This document shows positions 9,745-21,950 of a DNA stretch of 64,000 nucleotides, in pieces. Source of the DNA: Rhynchospora pubera (lineage: Eukaryota > Streptophyta > Magnoliopsida > Poales > Cyperaceae). Position 1 is the stretch's first letter. Each line of letters opens with the position of its first letter. The notes beneath the pieces were generated by a model. That model worked only from the letters and a program-made list of their open reading frames with translations. It searched no databases and had not been told where the DNA came from. Made by a program: the position numbers and the translations under genes. The stretch spans positions 239,252,973 through 239,316,972 of the forward strand of contig CM051462.1 in assembly GCA_028095005.1 (NCBI GenBank), in the 5' to 3' direction.

Positions 9745-12349
9745 AACGAGTTGCAACACGCTTCCCCAGTCTTGGCATCGGTACCTTGTAAGTTTCGAAG
9801 GATAGGAAATTCATCAACAAAAGTTTGGTTGACTAAAAAGTTTCACAAGCTCGGAATATGGGACTAGTCTAACAGGTACTTTTGCAATTGCACCAGTGTT
9901 GGTCCAGACAAGTAAACCAACACAAATTGGTCAGCCAAAAAAATGCAGCCATTTCTTGTATCATATAAATTCATCGAACTTTTAATATGATGTGTTGTAT
10001 GCACTAACGATAAAATTATTAAAAGAACAACCTAAACTAATCCCAATTTTTCATTAAGATAACAAACCGACAAAGCCAAATGTCAAAACTTGTACCAAAG
10101 GTAAAGTTTGTATTAGAACTACTGTTAAATCCTTACCCTTCTCTCTCTGTCCTTAGGTGGCAGCTGAGGCTCAGTAGGAGAGGTCTTAGATGGTGGAGCT
10201 GGCGCCACAGGCTTTGGTTTCTCAACTTTTGGTGGTTCAACTTTGACAGGATTTTCCTCCAATGGCTCTTTGGGAGTTACTTTTTCAGATTTTTCCTCTG
10301 AAGGGGCAACATGTGTGTCACTTGCTGGGGCATCTGACTTTGAAATTACCGCAATCTTAGTTCCAGGTGTAACTGTGTCTCCTTCACTTGCTGTCAACTG
10401 TTTCATATTAAGAATCGAGAAAAGGAATTAATTAAGTGGAATCAAATTAAAACATACGTAAGATATATATATATATATATTTTTTCTGATACAATAACCA
10501 ATATAACAAAAAATAATAATAATAAATCACCACCTTCTCAATGACACCAGAAAGGGGGCTGTTAACATCAATGGTAACCTAAAAAATAAAATATATTAGA
10601 AAACAACAAAGATGTCAATAGATTTTTCAGAAAAGAACTATGTACTTCACATTAATTTACCTAACATATGCTAATCTTGTCTGTTTCAATTTGTGCAATC
10701 GGCTCATCTTGTTCAACCCTATCCCCGGGTTCTGTTTTTTTTTTAAAAAAAAAGAAAGTGTACATCTCAGTCAGCATACCAAAGATAGAAAGGAAGAGGA
10801 AGATAGAGATAATAAGCAGGGTGAGCGAGAGGGAGGGAGGGAGGAAGGTAGGTTACATACTCTTCAAGAAAGCCGCTAGTGTTCCATCAGTGATCAATTC
10901 ACCCATGAATGGCACAACAGCGTCAGCGGATTCACCTTTAATCCAAGATAACAGAAGAACAATTAAAGAAGCAGAAAGATATTAATCTTCAAAATTAATA
11001 TGCTCGAATCATCGTCTTACCATCTTCAGAAGAAAACGATGGACTCCAAAGCTGGTAGGGAGATGCATTAGGAAGCAATTTACCAAGAGGCCTGAAATTA
11101 CTTAAAAACAAATACAGAGAGGAAAAAAAAATGCAACTATTAGTAGACTAGAACAAGTACAAAAGCATATCATATTAAAAAAAACCTTCAATGGCACATG
11201 CATATTTGTCTAACTACTAATTTGCTCTATGTTTTCATACGAATGTGGACGTTTAGCTACTTGTGGTAATTTAAAGAAAAGAACAATGTACCTTGTGGAC
11301 TTCACATGGTCAGAGCCAACTGCAATGCAGATAAACTAATAGTAGCACACAATTTAAAATTCCCACAAAAGAAATAGGAAATAATCACTAAAAAACCCAA
11401 AACTATTTGTACGCCTCTGAAAATAAGAAATGCCTCATATAACAGTATTAGACAATTTATTTGATTAAAAAAGGGAGACAGCTTAGAGCAAATACTTGTT
11501 CCATGCTTTTGGGCAAACCTTAACATATAACTCATCATTAGGATGTATATGTAACTTTTTAAAGCTTGCATCAGTAGACATGGATTGTAATAAAATTATT
11601 AACAAGCATTTGAGTACAAAACCTGGGAATATTTGATGGCTGAATTGTCTGACAGGTCTGGAGCTTCTGACGAGGAACAATGCCTGTATAAACAGAAAAA
11701 TAATAGCAACAACTGAGCTTACATAACTATCAGTCTATCACAGAGTCTTATACAATTATTTATAGTGGAAGGTCTATCTAAAGCATATCCATTTTTACAC
11801 CTCAGAATGAAATCTTTTCATATTTGCAGCCTGGTATCCAGTGATTTCTTATTTACAAATAATCTAGCACCATTTTAAACATTCAGTGAAATGGCTTACA
11901 AATATATCAATTCTGCTCTTAGAAAGTGAAACATTCAGTGAATTCATGTGGAGTTAAATCCAAGATATATGTAGTGTGTTTAAACATCCAGTGTCGACCC
12001 CGAGGGACTCATGCTGCACCTATACAAACACTACAAACTTAAATCACAAGGCTAATAAAGACATAATTTTCATATCACAAAATGGCATAATTTTCACAAA
12101 ATGTCAGCTGTTCACCCTCAAAATGCATAAGATCCATATCACAAAATTACAGCTGGTAAACACACTTAACACTACGAAAACAATTTCGATAAAAGCTGAT
12201 TTCAGATCCGAGGTCATAAGATCACAAAAACAAGCTGATTTCAGATCTCAAATCATACCTTTCGAAACTGTGATCTCAAATCAACCCAAATCTAAAAACA
12301 AAACGAGAGAACCCAAAGCTACGGGGCGGCGAGCGAGTCTAGACGCCAT
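9745..12349 (-). pseudogene. 2-oxoglutarate dehydrogenase E2 (succinyltransferase), truncated
   Basis: Minus-strand exons encode the N-terminal half of the mitochondrial lipoamide succinyltransferase. They are an ATG exon MASRLARRP (from 12349), 11623-11683, 11292-11319, 11021-11091 and 10861-10935 (VVPFMGELITDGTLAAFLK), then 10676-10731 (KPGDRVEQDEPIAQIETDK, the lipoyl-lysine motif), 10534-10578 and 10137-10397 (acidic/proline-rich linker). A last scrap at 9748-9784 reads VPMPRLGKRVATR. Phases agree throughout. The donor after the lipoyl exon is AT instead of GT (10674-10675). The whole catalytic domain with its HxxxD active site is missing because the sequence changes to repeat DNA near 9745. 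A MITE sits just upstream of the ATG. It is non-functional as an E2. Confidence 0.88.
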
Positions 12350-12407
12350 TGTTTCTCTTTCCTTTTTGTCTTCGTTTCGTTTCAAGACTTTTTATTTTTA
12401 TAAGATC

Positions 12408-12730
12408 CTCCTAGGTAGGGCTGTCAAAACGTGGTAAGTGGCACGAAATGACACCAAACCGTTACCGTGCCACTTATTAAACGGTACAATACCGACATGT
12501 CACTTACCGTTTCATTTATTAAACGAAATAATTTTCTATGCCATCAACTGTATATTACACATAAAATAGTTTGAAATGAGATTGAAATGGTCGAAACGGT
12601 ATAACCAACTGTGCCATCAACCGTGCCACTTAAAAAACGATATAATTTTTTATGCCACAAACCGTTCCATTTCGGTTAAACGAAACGACATAACGGTAAA
12701 TGACCAACCATTGACAGCCCTACTCCTAGG
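12408..12730. mobile_element. hAT-type MITE with 8-bp target duplication
   Basis: The element at 12416-12722 (307 bp) has perfect 12-bp terminal inverted repeats, TAGGGCTGTCAA and TTGACAGCCCTA. It is flanked by the exact 8-bp duplication CTCCTAGG (12408-12415 and 12723-12730). The 8-bp duplication and terminus fit non-autonomous hAT elements. The interior repeats degenerate ACGGTA/CCACTTATTAAACG words. It inserted about 60 bp upstream of the E2 ATG, in the leader or promoter. Confidence 0.93.
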
Positions 12731-12820
12731 GTTTTTTCTCGCGCAAATGGGATACAGCGACTTTCCAATTTTTGGATTTTGATCTATTGCCTCTTTTTTC
12801 CTTTTTAAACGGCCCCATTA

Positions 12821-13664
12821 GGAGGTGCTTTGGGAGCATTCCGCTCAATAAAATCTGACGCATTTACCCCTCCGCAATAAAACATGAAGCTGAAATCAAT
12901 TATTGCGATTTCCTCCCTGCAATCAATCACATAAATTTTCCTTAATTGAATTCTCTTAAACAATATTAATAAAATTTTCCTTAAGTCAATTTTTTAGCCA
13001 CCACTTGATGTTGATGTACCATAAAAAAATATGAATCTTTTTGTTGACGGTATGAATTAAAATTTTTACCCTAATAAAGCTTTCTTTTCTATAAAAATAT
13101 TGCCAAATAACCTGATATATCATTTATTTATAATTTTAGTTGAAATATTTTTAATGGTCCGAGATTGTTCATTTTTTTTCCCAAAATCACATACTATCAT
13201 AGGTGCATCATAATGCTTGCGCATTTCATATTTTCATAATTTTTAGTATAATTGTAATTCTTATAATTATTATTAGAATTATTATCATTTAATTTAAAAC
13301 AATAATGATTTTTCTTTTGATTGTTATTATTTAGGATTATTATATTTATTATAATTATCATTATCATTATCATTATTATTACTCTTATTATTATAGTTTA
13401 TTAAATGAACATAATTATTATAATTAATTATGTTATAATTATAATATTTTCATTTGCTTTCCGAATTTATTAGTTTTTAGTTCAAAACAATAAAGCTTTT
13501 TCATTTGATTTCCGTATTTTCCCCGAATTTATTAAATGAAAGGGGATTATTTTTGGCACCCTGTGGAGTATTTCCAATTAGGGTTGCGCGTGTAAGGGCA
13601 AACTCGTCACTCATAAAATATTAAAATGCTCTCAGAGTTATTTTTCGTGCCCAAAGCACCTCCC
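12821..13664. mobile_element. Probable TIR element, AT-rich interior
   Basis: GGAGGTGCTTTGGG at 12821 and its complement CCCAAAGCACCTCC at 13649-13662 are inverted termini, followed by further loosely matching inverted sequence. The interior is AT-rich with long ATTATT runs (13250-13450) and no coding capacity. I could not assign a clean target duplication, so the class is open. Confidence 0.6.
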
Positions 13665-13987
13665 AGTATTATTAATTTTCTGACCAGAGGATCCGCTCCT
13701 TAATTTAGTGAAATTTATTATTTGAGGAAAATGAAAGCTGTCAGCATTTAATATGTTTTGCAATTTGGTGTATAAACTCCCCACGTCGTTCAAAGAACAT
13801 TGCACCATTGTTTTTTATTATTATTTATTTATTATATCGTTAACTAAGAGTAGTCAATTTTAATAATATAAATAAATGGGAGTCGTTTCAGTTTACTTCT
13901 CTTTACCGGGTCACATACTCACGTAATTATTGACAACTTGGCACCCTTTGAGCATAACGAAATATCCATCGCCTTCAACAGTGTTTG

Positions 13988-14206
13988 GTCAAATATATAT
14001 ATAGAGAGCCTCCAATCAAATCCGAAAAAAATATTTAAAATTTTCAAAAAAATAAAAAAAATTAGTCGGCAAGGAGATTTCAATATGAAGATCATATTTA
14101 ACGGTTTGGATCGGTCATTTGAACTTTTAATATTGAGATCTGACGGAATTTAACCGGGACTCCGGTCAAAGTGCTTTGACTAAAGGCTTTCTATATATAT
14201 AGAGAG
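13988..14206. mobile_element. Degenerate MITE with TA-rich inverted ends
   Basis: Inverted ends TATATATATAGAGAGCCTCC (13992) and the complement of AAGGCTTTCTATATATA (14183-14199) flank about 200 bp. The interior carries GTCGGCAAGGAGATTTCAAT and ACGGTTTGGATCGGTCATTT. Both words recur in the complete long-TIR MITE at 53160-53563, so this is a diverged family member. Confidence 0.65.
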
Positions 14207-14844
14207 CAAGCTTTTAAATTTCGTTTTTTTCAGTATGATGGTCCGGAGTTGATTTAACGATGCGGCGTTTTTTTGGTGAAAAAACAACGAAAAAACGGTG
14301 TGTATATGCGAACATCCGTCTCAAACTCATATCTATTCTTGCCTGTAGTACTTACAGTACAAGTCGGAATTCTATGTTTTTTTTAATATGCTAATAATCT
14401 AATATTTAATTTTTTGAATATGCTAATAATCTATGTTTTTATTCAATATGTAATCTTAAGCAAAGAAATGAAGCAAAGAGCACAATTAAATTACTAATCC
14501 TAATGTTGTGTAATCTAACAAAAAGAAACTAAGCAAAGAGAATAACAAAAAAAAAAGAGGATAACAAACAGTAAGCACAAAACCTAAAGAAAAAAATTAC
14601 TCTGTATAATACATTAATACTATAAATACAATATAAAATTACATTGTACAAAAAGTCTCTCCTGTCTTCGTTTTTTCTCCGCAAAAATAAATTTTTTTTG
14701 CTGAAATAACAGTGTTATTTTGGAAATGACGCGTTACGCATTTTTCTGATTTGAAACTATAACGTTGGTGCATTTTTGTTCGGAAAACCGAAATTTCGGA
14801 AATAACATCGTTATTTCGGCGAAATTTAAAAGCTTGATAGAGAG
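14199..14844. mobile_element. hAT-like TIR element, 630 bp
   Basis: The element at 14207-14836 has perfect 17-bp inverted ends, CAAGCTTTTAAATTTCG and its complement. It is bounded on both sides by the 8-bp ATAGAGAG (14199-14206 and 14837-14844). The duplicated word is low-complexity but is placed exactly. The interior has no open frame of note. A 45-bp near-identical direct repeat (GATCTGACGG.ATTTAACCGG...) lies outside at 14135-14180 and 14843-14888, so it is nested in an older repeat. Confidence 0.8.
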
Positions 14845-15043
14845 AGATCTGACGGGATTTAACCGGGACTCCGGTCAAAGTGCTTTGATTGAAACTTTTG
14901 GCTGCTTAGTATTTAATGCTAAAACTTAGCCTTGAGTTAAGATAAATCGATTTGGCTGTGAGCTTCCATGTGCTGTAATTTTTTGTTTATGTATATAGAT
15001 CAGTAAAACTTTTGTGTTAATCAATTAGGGTTTCTTTCTCCAG

Positions 15044-15472
15044 GTTGCAGAAAGGATAAATTTTATCAAAGAAATAAAGTCTGAAAGAGAGAGACAGCGA
15101 AAGGTGAATAACTAATAATTGAATTATTATTGTATTGATGTATCATTTATGGTAATTTTGCCATAGGCAAGTTATTTAAAGCAACTTAAGCGGTAATTTT
15201 GCAAATATAGCTTAACTTGTATTATTCACCAGATGGAGGAAGAAGAAGAGATTAGGAAGCTGAGAAAGGAGCTTGTGCCAAAAGCTCAGCCAAGGCCATC
15301 CTTTTGTTCCTAAGAAGTGAGCCATCTTATGGCTTGTCTATAGCATTATTCACTCTACTAAAATGTTCTGCCTTAAGTTTAATTAATAAAGTACTAATTT
15401 TACTTTGAAAATTTCAGGTCAATTCTGCCAGATACCATTCCAAAGGAGCCAAAATTTAACTCCAAGCAATGA
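15044..15472 (+). pseudogene. TPX2-family C-terminal fragment, frameshifted
   Basis: Three exons with good splice borders are seen: 15044-15103 (VAERINFIKEIKSERERQRK), 15233-15316 (MEEEEEIRKLRKELVPKAQP...) and 15418-15472 (SILPDTIPKEPKF..). These are the hallmark helices of the TPX2 C-terminal microtubule-binding domain found in plant TPX2/WVD2-like proteins. In the second exon the frame shifts after KAQPRP. The expected PFVPKK is present one frame over (near 15300-15315), and the original frame runs into a stop. No upstream exons are visible. It is a dead 3' fragment. Confidence 0.82.
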
Positions 15473-16997
15473 TAGGACAATCCTTGATGATATCTTTGTT
15501 ATAAAACATACCATTCTGCCTTGCCTATAACGATTAGTTTTGTTTTTGTTAGAAAATATTATTTTGCATTCTTATTTGGTTAACTATTAGTGGTGACTTT
15601 CCAAAGCAATTGTGATATCTTTGTTATCTCTCTATGAATTTTTTCCCCCTTTTGTAGTCCTGAATATCTTAATACCCAATAGAATTAGTACTAAAAAAAA
15701 AAGAAGGAACTAGTTTTGTGTGCCTTCTCATTATGCCGTGATTTATTAGATCACTACAGAGAAGGAACAGCAATATGTGTGCTACTGTGCCTGCAACAAT
15801 TAAAAGAACTTTACAAATAATCACATTGTTGTATAAATTCAATTTTCTAAAATAAAATAAAAAAAGATAACCTTTAAAATCCGACTTCGTATCAATATTG
15901 ATTGAAGAAAATACAGATTTAAATATTTTTTTACTATTTCTTCTATATCAATTCCTTTTGTATTACTTGTTTATAGGATTTAAAAGGCGCACTTTGATGA
16001 TATTATATTCATAAATCATAATGTGATCTGAAATGAAATTCCAGCGGGGCTCCAGGCTCCTAAGCCTTGTAATAAATAGGCCCAGTTTAGTGGGACATTC
16101 AAGTACTTTGGGCCTTTAACTTCTCGTAGCCTATCTGATTCTCTATCCTATCTGCAAGTACTTTGGGCCTTTAACCTTGTAACGAAGGTTCTTTTCCAGA
16201 CAAAAAAAATTCGATTCTCTATCCTATCTGCAAGTTTCCGCTCCATTTTCTGATCTCTCAAACATTCCATTTCTCTTTTCTTCTCGTTCTCTCTTTCTTC
16301 AATGGCGAAGGTATTTCTTTTAATTGGAATTTCGTACCATCGGATTTTGGATTAACTCTACTCTCTCCGTTGTTTTTCTCGTGTAGGAATAAGGATCGGA
16401 CTTAGATTTCTGCAATAAGACAAGGATTGATTGCGATTTCTAAGCCATTATAGAATCAGAAAAAGGTGTTCTTACTTCCAATTTTATCAAGATTAATTAT
16501 TCAGAAAAAGGTGTTCTTACCTCGTACAATTACAGAAAGCACAATACACCAGGTCAATGTTTCTCAAATTGCCTAAATTGATTTGCAACTTCTGTTTTCA
16601 ATGGTACCTTGAAGATAGATTGATATTAATTTTATCAGATCTGACTGATAAAATGTTTCCATTGTTTTGTTCCGCAAAGATAAGATTGACTTTGCATTCT
16701 GGTTGCCTAACACAGCTTTAGTTGTTGATTCAGTGTCGGTTTAGAAACTTTCAAGCAGCCCTTAGATAAATATCTCCGACTTTGTTTGTTCAATAGTGAG
16801 AAGTTTGCTCTCTTATTGCCAATTTCTTTTGTGTTATCATGTGCAATACTGAGAGGTTTTCTCCTTGTGCAGTCCTTCCTCCTCTAAGACAACTTTGAAG
16901 ACGACACAAAATAAAATTGTTGACCTTCCCTAAATGTTCTATTTTATTTGAAAGTTTGGTTTTAACATTTTGTTTATTCATTAAATAAACTTTACAG
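15473..16997. other. Intergenic, with short tandem copies
   Basis: I see no gene here. The words GATTCTCTATCCTATCTGCA (16138 and 16213) and CAAGTACTTTGGGCCTTTA (16099 and 16153) each occur twice in direct order. A pyrimidine-rich leader followed by ATGGCGAAG and a GT at 16302-16312 could be the first exon of the RRM fragment downstream, but this is unproven. Confidence 0.5.
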
Positions 16998-17727
16998 ATG
17001 TTTTCTCCTTATGGAAATATTACGGAGATACGCCTGATGAAGGATCAAAATGGCATCTCCAAGGTTTTCTTTCCTTCATGTACACTTTTTTGTACCTATC
17101 TATTTAGCAAAGTATTGGTACTGAACAGCTATCTGAAGTGTAATATGACAATTTATTGAAAAGCATATTGAAGTACTGAGCTATTGTGGCTCTGCTAATA
17201 GTTTTGGTGCAGAATGGAGCTTAACTTCGACCACAGTTGACTGTTGCTATTTATTTATTATTATTATTACTGTCTTTATCTTGGTGTTATCATAGCTAAT
17301 GTTATCTATGTTTTAATTTGTTATTGAAGGGATTTTGTTTTGTTCGATATGGTGAAAAAGAGTCAGCATTACGGGCTAAAAGAGAAAACAATGGAGTTGA
17401 GGTAACAGATTACCAACTTCGTCTTAGTTCTGCTTAATCAAGCTTTTTCAAAATAGAAAGTAGAGGTTGTTTAATCTAGAAATCAGTGTTTGTTGAACTT
17501 TTTCAACCAAGCCTGACTAAATAAAAAATATTTCTTTCTTCTTAGTTTCTTCAAGTAAAATTGCAATATCATTATGGCCATATTTTATAGCAATTATAAA
17601 TTGAAGGGCCAGTGTACTTTAAAGCTTTTCGTCTTATATTTCTTTGTACTTCAGGTTCAAGGAAGGAAAATTGGTGTTGACGTTTCTTTGGATAAATGTT
17701 CTCTTTATTTTGGAAATCTTAAAAAAG
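16998..17727 (+). pseudogene. hnRNP-like RRM protein fragment
   Basis: Three phase-consistent exons are seen: 16998-17063 (MFSPYGNITEIRLMKDQNGI), 17330-17401 (GFCFVRYGEKESALRAKREN) and 17655-17727 (VQGRKIGVDVSLDKCSLYFG). GFCFVRY is the RNP1 motif of an RNA-recognition motif, and SLYFGNL looks like RNP2 at the start of a second one. The order resembles plant hnRNP Q/R-like (LIF2-type) proteins with tandem RRMs. The first half of RRM1 is missing unless the ATG at 16302 belongs to it. Nothing of RRM2 follows beyond 17727. No stop or frameshift lies inside, but as it stands it encodes only about 70 residues. Confidence 0.75.
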
Positions 17728-19252
17728 GTTAGTTTCACAAATCATGTAGACATGTATATTTTATTAATCAATTTATGCAATAAAATCTCGTGTATTCTCT
17801 CTGTTAAATCAAGTTCTCTTAATAAATTAACTGCAGTTTTTTCTGAATGAAAATTTTGTCTATTTCATGCATCAATTCATTTTTATCTGGATCCCTTCAT
17901 GCAAAATGAAATTTTATGTATTTCTGGGTGTGTTTGGTTGCACAAGAATAAGGAATAGGGTATAAGACACACCAAACCAGATATAACTGAAGGGACAAAC
18001 TATTTTATACCCTAGTCCTTTTACCTACAAAAACATGGTATAAGCCTCAACATTGTTTAAGGTTGATAAATGGATGGTAGTTTGGCATTCTGATTTTCTG
18101 ATATTTTTCTCTGGCTGCACAGAAATATACTGTTAATATATTTTGTGGCTTTACTTGTTCCTCGAGTAGAGAGGGAGAAGCAAGCTCAGCTCGTGCATAC
18201 ACGAGAGAATAGCATGAGGTGTCACCATCCCAGAAGCCAACTCAGCACAACCGATAACACTACCCACTCATCAATCGACACCATCGCTCAAGGGAGTGTT
18301 CGAGGGGGAGTTACTGTTTTTTGTGATTAAATCATTTAGGGTGCATGGGCGATCAAAACACCTTCTAATTAACTAAAAAAAACGCTTAAATCAATATTGC
18401 AATCATCTTAAATTAATTTTACGCGATGCATTTGCTAGTTATCTTAAAATGCATTTTTTTTTTCAAGGTGATATAAATGCACTTAATATGCACAAAATAG
18501 AGACCTTTCAATAATTTGAAAAAAAGAAGATCTTACTGTTTTTTGTATTGAATAACTGAAATTGTTCCTAAAATTTTCAAAAAGAAATCATTCTCATAAT
18601 AAAATTTCGTCGTTTTTTTTAATAAATTTACTTTCTGGATCTTCTGTGGCAGAACCATGTGACTATGTATGTTTCGACATAATGACAACCCATTTGTAAA
18701 TTAGCTATTTCATTTAATAATAAATTAGAGCTTTCTAAAAACCAGATTAGCGTGGCAATTATCCAGAAAAATTCCAAACGAATTATAGAACATTTTCATG
18801 TCCTTGAAACAAAGATTCGCGCAAAATTTACTAATTAACTTATTTTATCATTTAATTTCTTGATCATATAATTCATGCAATTTTCAGAAATATTTATTTT
18901 TAACAGATTGAGACTTGGTTTACCATACGACAGTCAATATTGTTACATGCACAGAGTGTGAATAATAAGTAATGCTTAACACTAAAGAGTGGTACATGTC
19001 CTATATGTTTGACATTAGCTATTTAAATATATTTCGGATAATTTCATAGCGAATTGATGAAATTTTAAACTAAAACTGAGTCCTAATAAATCACATATAT
19101 AATATATTCATAGTTTTAAATGAACAATATAGATTTCAGTCAGGTACTCAGGTTAAAAAAATTGTATTTTTGTTATCAATTCGAAAAAAATTCGTTTTTG
19201 TCTTTCGTTTATTAGTATTAAATAGGGTTGAGAATCCTATCCAACATCAAAT
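17728..19252. other. AT-rich intergenic stretch
   Basis: No convincing gene. A 61-codon frame at 18145-18330 is a little GC-richer than its surroundings, but I recognise no domain in it. The rest is homopolymer-rich sequence. Confidence 0.5.
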
Positions 19253-19292
19253 GGTGAGATGGTCGAGTTGGTCTAAGGCGCCAGATTAAGGT

Positions 19293-19325
<33 letters not shown>

Positions 19326-19333
19326 TCTCGCCA
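19253..19333 (+). tRNA. tRNA-Leu (anticodon AAG)
   Basis: GGTGAGA at 19253 pairs with TCTCGCC ahead of the discriminator A (one T-G wobble). The D arm contains TGGTCGAGTTGG (A box). The anticodon stem CCAGA/TCTGG carries the loop TTAAGGT, giving AAG. A class-II long variable arm TCCGAAAGGGCG and the B box GGTTCAAATCC follow. There is no intron, and a poly-T run (19338-19345) lies downstream as the Pol III stop. It looks functional. Confidence 0.95.
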
Positions 19334-20584
19334 TTCGTTTTTTTAACCTTTTCTTTCCTTTTTGGGCCCAATATCGCTCTTTTCTTTCCAATATGGTCCT
19401 CCAATTAGCTACTTTTCTTCAATCATTAATAGTTGTAAATTTGTAATCTCTGAGTAATTATTTTAATAACAAATCGATAAGATGATAATGGCCCAAAGAA
19501 CTTTTTCCAAATTTTACATATATTCCAAATCAAAAGTCAATGTTGTGCAATGCTTATATTCATCAGTAACCTTAATTTTATTTGGAATAGCTTCAAAAGC
19601 TCATTATGTGGTCGAAATTATAAGTAACTCAATTTCAAACCCTAAAAGTACCGTAGGTATAGCTCAAATCGCAACAGCTTGAGTTACTGTTCCGCTTCGA
19701 GCGGATTGATTCCAGAATTGATTAAATTCTACTTCTTATCTGGTCAATTCAAAAGCAAAAGGGGTTAGTCTAGTAATTAATAGTATTTTCATCTTAAATA
19801 AATTTCTGTTTTGAATTCATCTATTCACTTCCTCGATCCTATTGTCTATTCTATTGTCTACGTGCATCGCATTAGATCTGAATCAGTGGCGAGGCCATGA
19901 ATTTTTGCTATGGGGTTCACTAAAATTTAGAGTATGAGAATTATATAATTAAATGAAATTAGACTATATTAATAAACTTGAAGTTTTGGAACATAAAAAG
20001 CTACAATATATTATAAATTAAAGAGTAAACTTTCTGAGAGGTCGCTGAACTTCAAATTTTGGTTCGGAGATGGCGATGGAGAAAAGGTAAGAACCAAATG
20101 TTAGTTCACAACATGGTACTTTTTCTGACAAAATGATTCCATCAGGCACCTTTTCTGACAGCACAATTCATTGGTCTAACATTCCTAATCCAAATGCAAT
20201 CTTAAACATGATCTTATCAGCATGCTCATAGTTTATTTTTTTTCTCTAGTGAAACCACTGAAATATATTCAAAACCAGTGAAATATATTGTTGTGCCAGT
20301 ACTGTCCAGACTAGTGAAATATATTTGAAACTAGTGAAACCAACTAAATTTCAATTCTTATTTGGGACTTAATTTCAGTGTCCAGTGTCCTATAACTTCT
20401 ATTCTTGGGCCAATTAATTTCCAGTGTCCAGCGTATGTGTCCAGTAACTTCTATCTTATGTTTGAAATATATTTTGTCTTTTTTTTTTTAAATTATAGAC
20501 CGGGTAATAATTTGTCACAAGATACTTACTCTTTCTCTCTCTTTATTATTTACTTCCATTATGCATTATGCATTATGCTTGCAG
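19334..20584. other. Intergenic with small repeats
   Basis: No gene that I recognise. The stretch 19480-19800 is less AT-rich and has a 66-codon frame (19482-19682) of unknown origin. At 20270-20460 the words AGTGAAATATATT (about four times) and CCAGTGTCC (about three times) are repeated. Confidence 0.45.
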
Positions 20585-21950
20585 AGTATCTACCCTGCAA
20601 CCATACTCACTCTCAAATTTAGACACACAACCACAACCCCTGAATCTCCTTCTGATCAACTCTCACTTGTCCTTCTTGGCATCATTGCTCGATTTGACTC
20701 TTCACATTTACAGGTGCTTCCTCTTTACAACTTACTAACCCATTTCTCATTTTCTTAACACACATCCACTCACAATTTAACCCTTTCTTGTTTGCTTCTA
20801 TCTCTTTAATCTCTTTAGAGTATGCTTCAAAAGTGGTCCGACCACACAGGATCCACCACATGGAAAACAAGCTTTCAGGAACAAAATGATGGACAAGACG
20901 AAGAAGATAACTCCTTTTCTAATCTACCCTTCCTGTTATGGAATGACAGCAAGTTTGGATCTTGTGCTGATGCAGCAATTGTAGGCTTAATGCCACCTCC
21001 ACTTTTGGAACTTCAGGTAATTTCTACTACATACACTCTCTTGCCATAAATGTATCTTAATCCTACTTTTTGTTCCATTAAGTCTATGCATTCTATTCTA
21101 TTATTCTACATCACATTTTTATTGTTGCATGTCATGTGTAAAGTTGAGCATAAATGCTGTATTTGGTTTGCAGTCAAGTCAACGTTACTACTGTTCTGTC
21201 ACTATCGGAGAAGACTCTGTTATCTCTGCATATAGGTACACAAAACATTTTCTTTCTTTCTTTTTTGCCGTATCAATCAGGATTGAACCTGTTAAGTATT
21301 GGTGCTGAGTACCACGAAATGTTTTACTAAATATAAAGGCTGTCAGAAGACAGGAGCAGGTCTTTGGTCGGCGCAATTTTGTCAAGAGTTGGAACAGCTA
21401 CAATCTCAACTATTAGCTCATTTTCTAGTATCATTTGGAGAAGAGAACCGAGTCCCACACAGAAGGCTCGGCCCAAACCCCAATCCTTTGCAGAAGGTTA
21501 TATTTCTATTATCTCCTCTTAACTTCTTCATAGATTGGTTTTTTAAAATTATGCATTAATTTTATTTCTACTGTGAATGGCACCCAACATTTCTTGCTAA
21601 ACAAACAGTGGACCTAGTTGAACTTAAAAATAAACGATATTAGTCATCTAATCCCTTGACTTCACCATTTTCGACCATGGTGCAGGTTCGATAATGTGTT
21701 TCGTATTGGTATCCTGTGTAAAAATTATGTATAAGTATGCATCAAGTGTATAGAGTTGTCAGTTGACACCTTTGTTTTCAATTTTGTTAATTTGAGACAG
21801 CATCGCCTTTGACATGTGTGAAAGACCCACCACGAAGAGGGGAGAGACTTACTCTTTCTCCCAGTGGTACATTAGCTGCTGTTACTGATTCTCTAGGTCG
21901 GATTTTACTTCTCGACACTCAAGCTCTTGTGTAGTGCGATTATGGAAGGT
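20585..21950 (+). pseudogene. Rab3GAP non-catalytic subunit (N-terminal region) fragment
   Basis: Five exons are seen: 20585-20713 (..LLGIIARFDSSHLQ), 20819-21016 (SMLQKWSD..FGSCADAAIVGLMPPP), 21174-21235 (SSQRYYCSVTIGEDSVISAY), 21339-21496 (RLSEDRSRSLVGAILSRV..) and 21801 to about 21950 (ASPLTCVKDPPRRGERL..). The order matches the beta-propeller N-terminal domain of the plant Rab3 GTPase-activating protein regulatory subunit. Splice phases are consistent. The fifth exon ends in a frameshift: after LLLDTQAL one base is lost, giving an in-frame TAG at 21932-21934, and the expected VVRLWKG lies in another frame. The first exons and the long C-terminal part are absent. It is a dead internal fragment. 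Confidence 0.87.

Noticed and set aside
19482..19800. Possible organelle-derived insertion
   Set aside because: Composition and short frames suggested plastid or mitochondrial DNA, but I could not match any organelle gene. A search would settle it.
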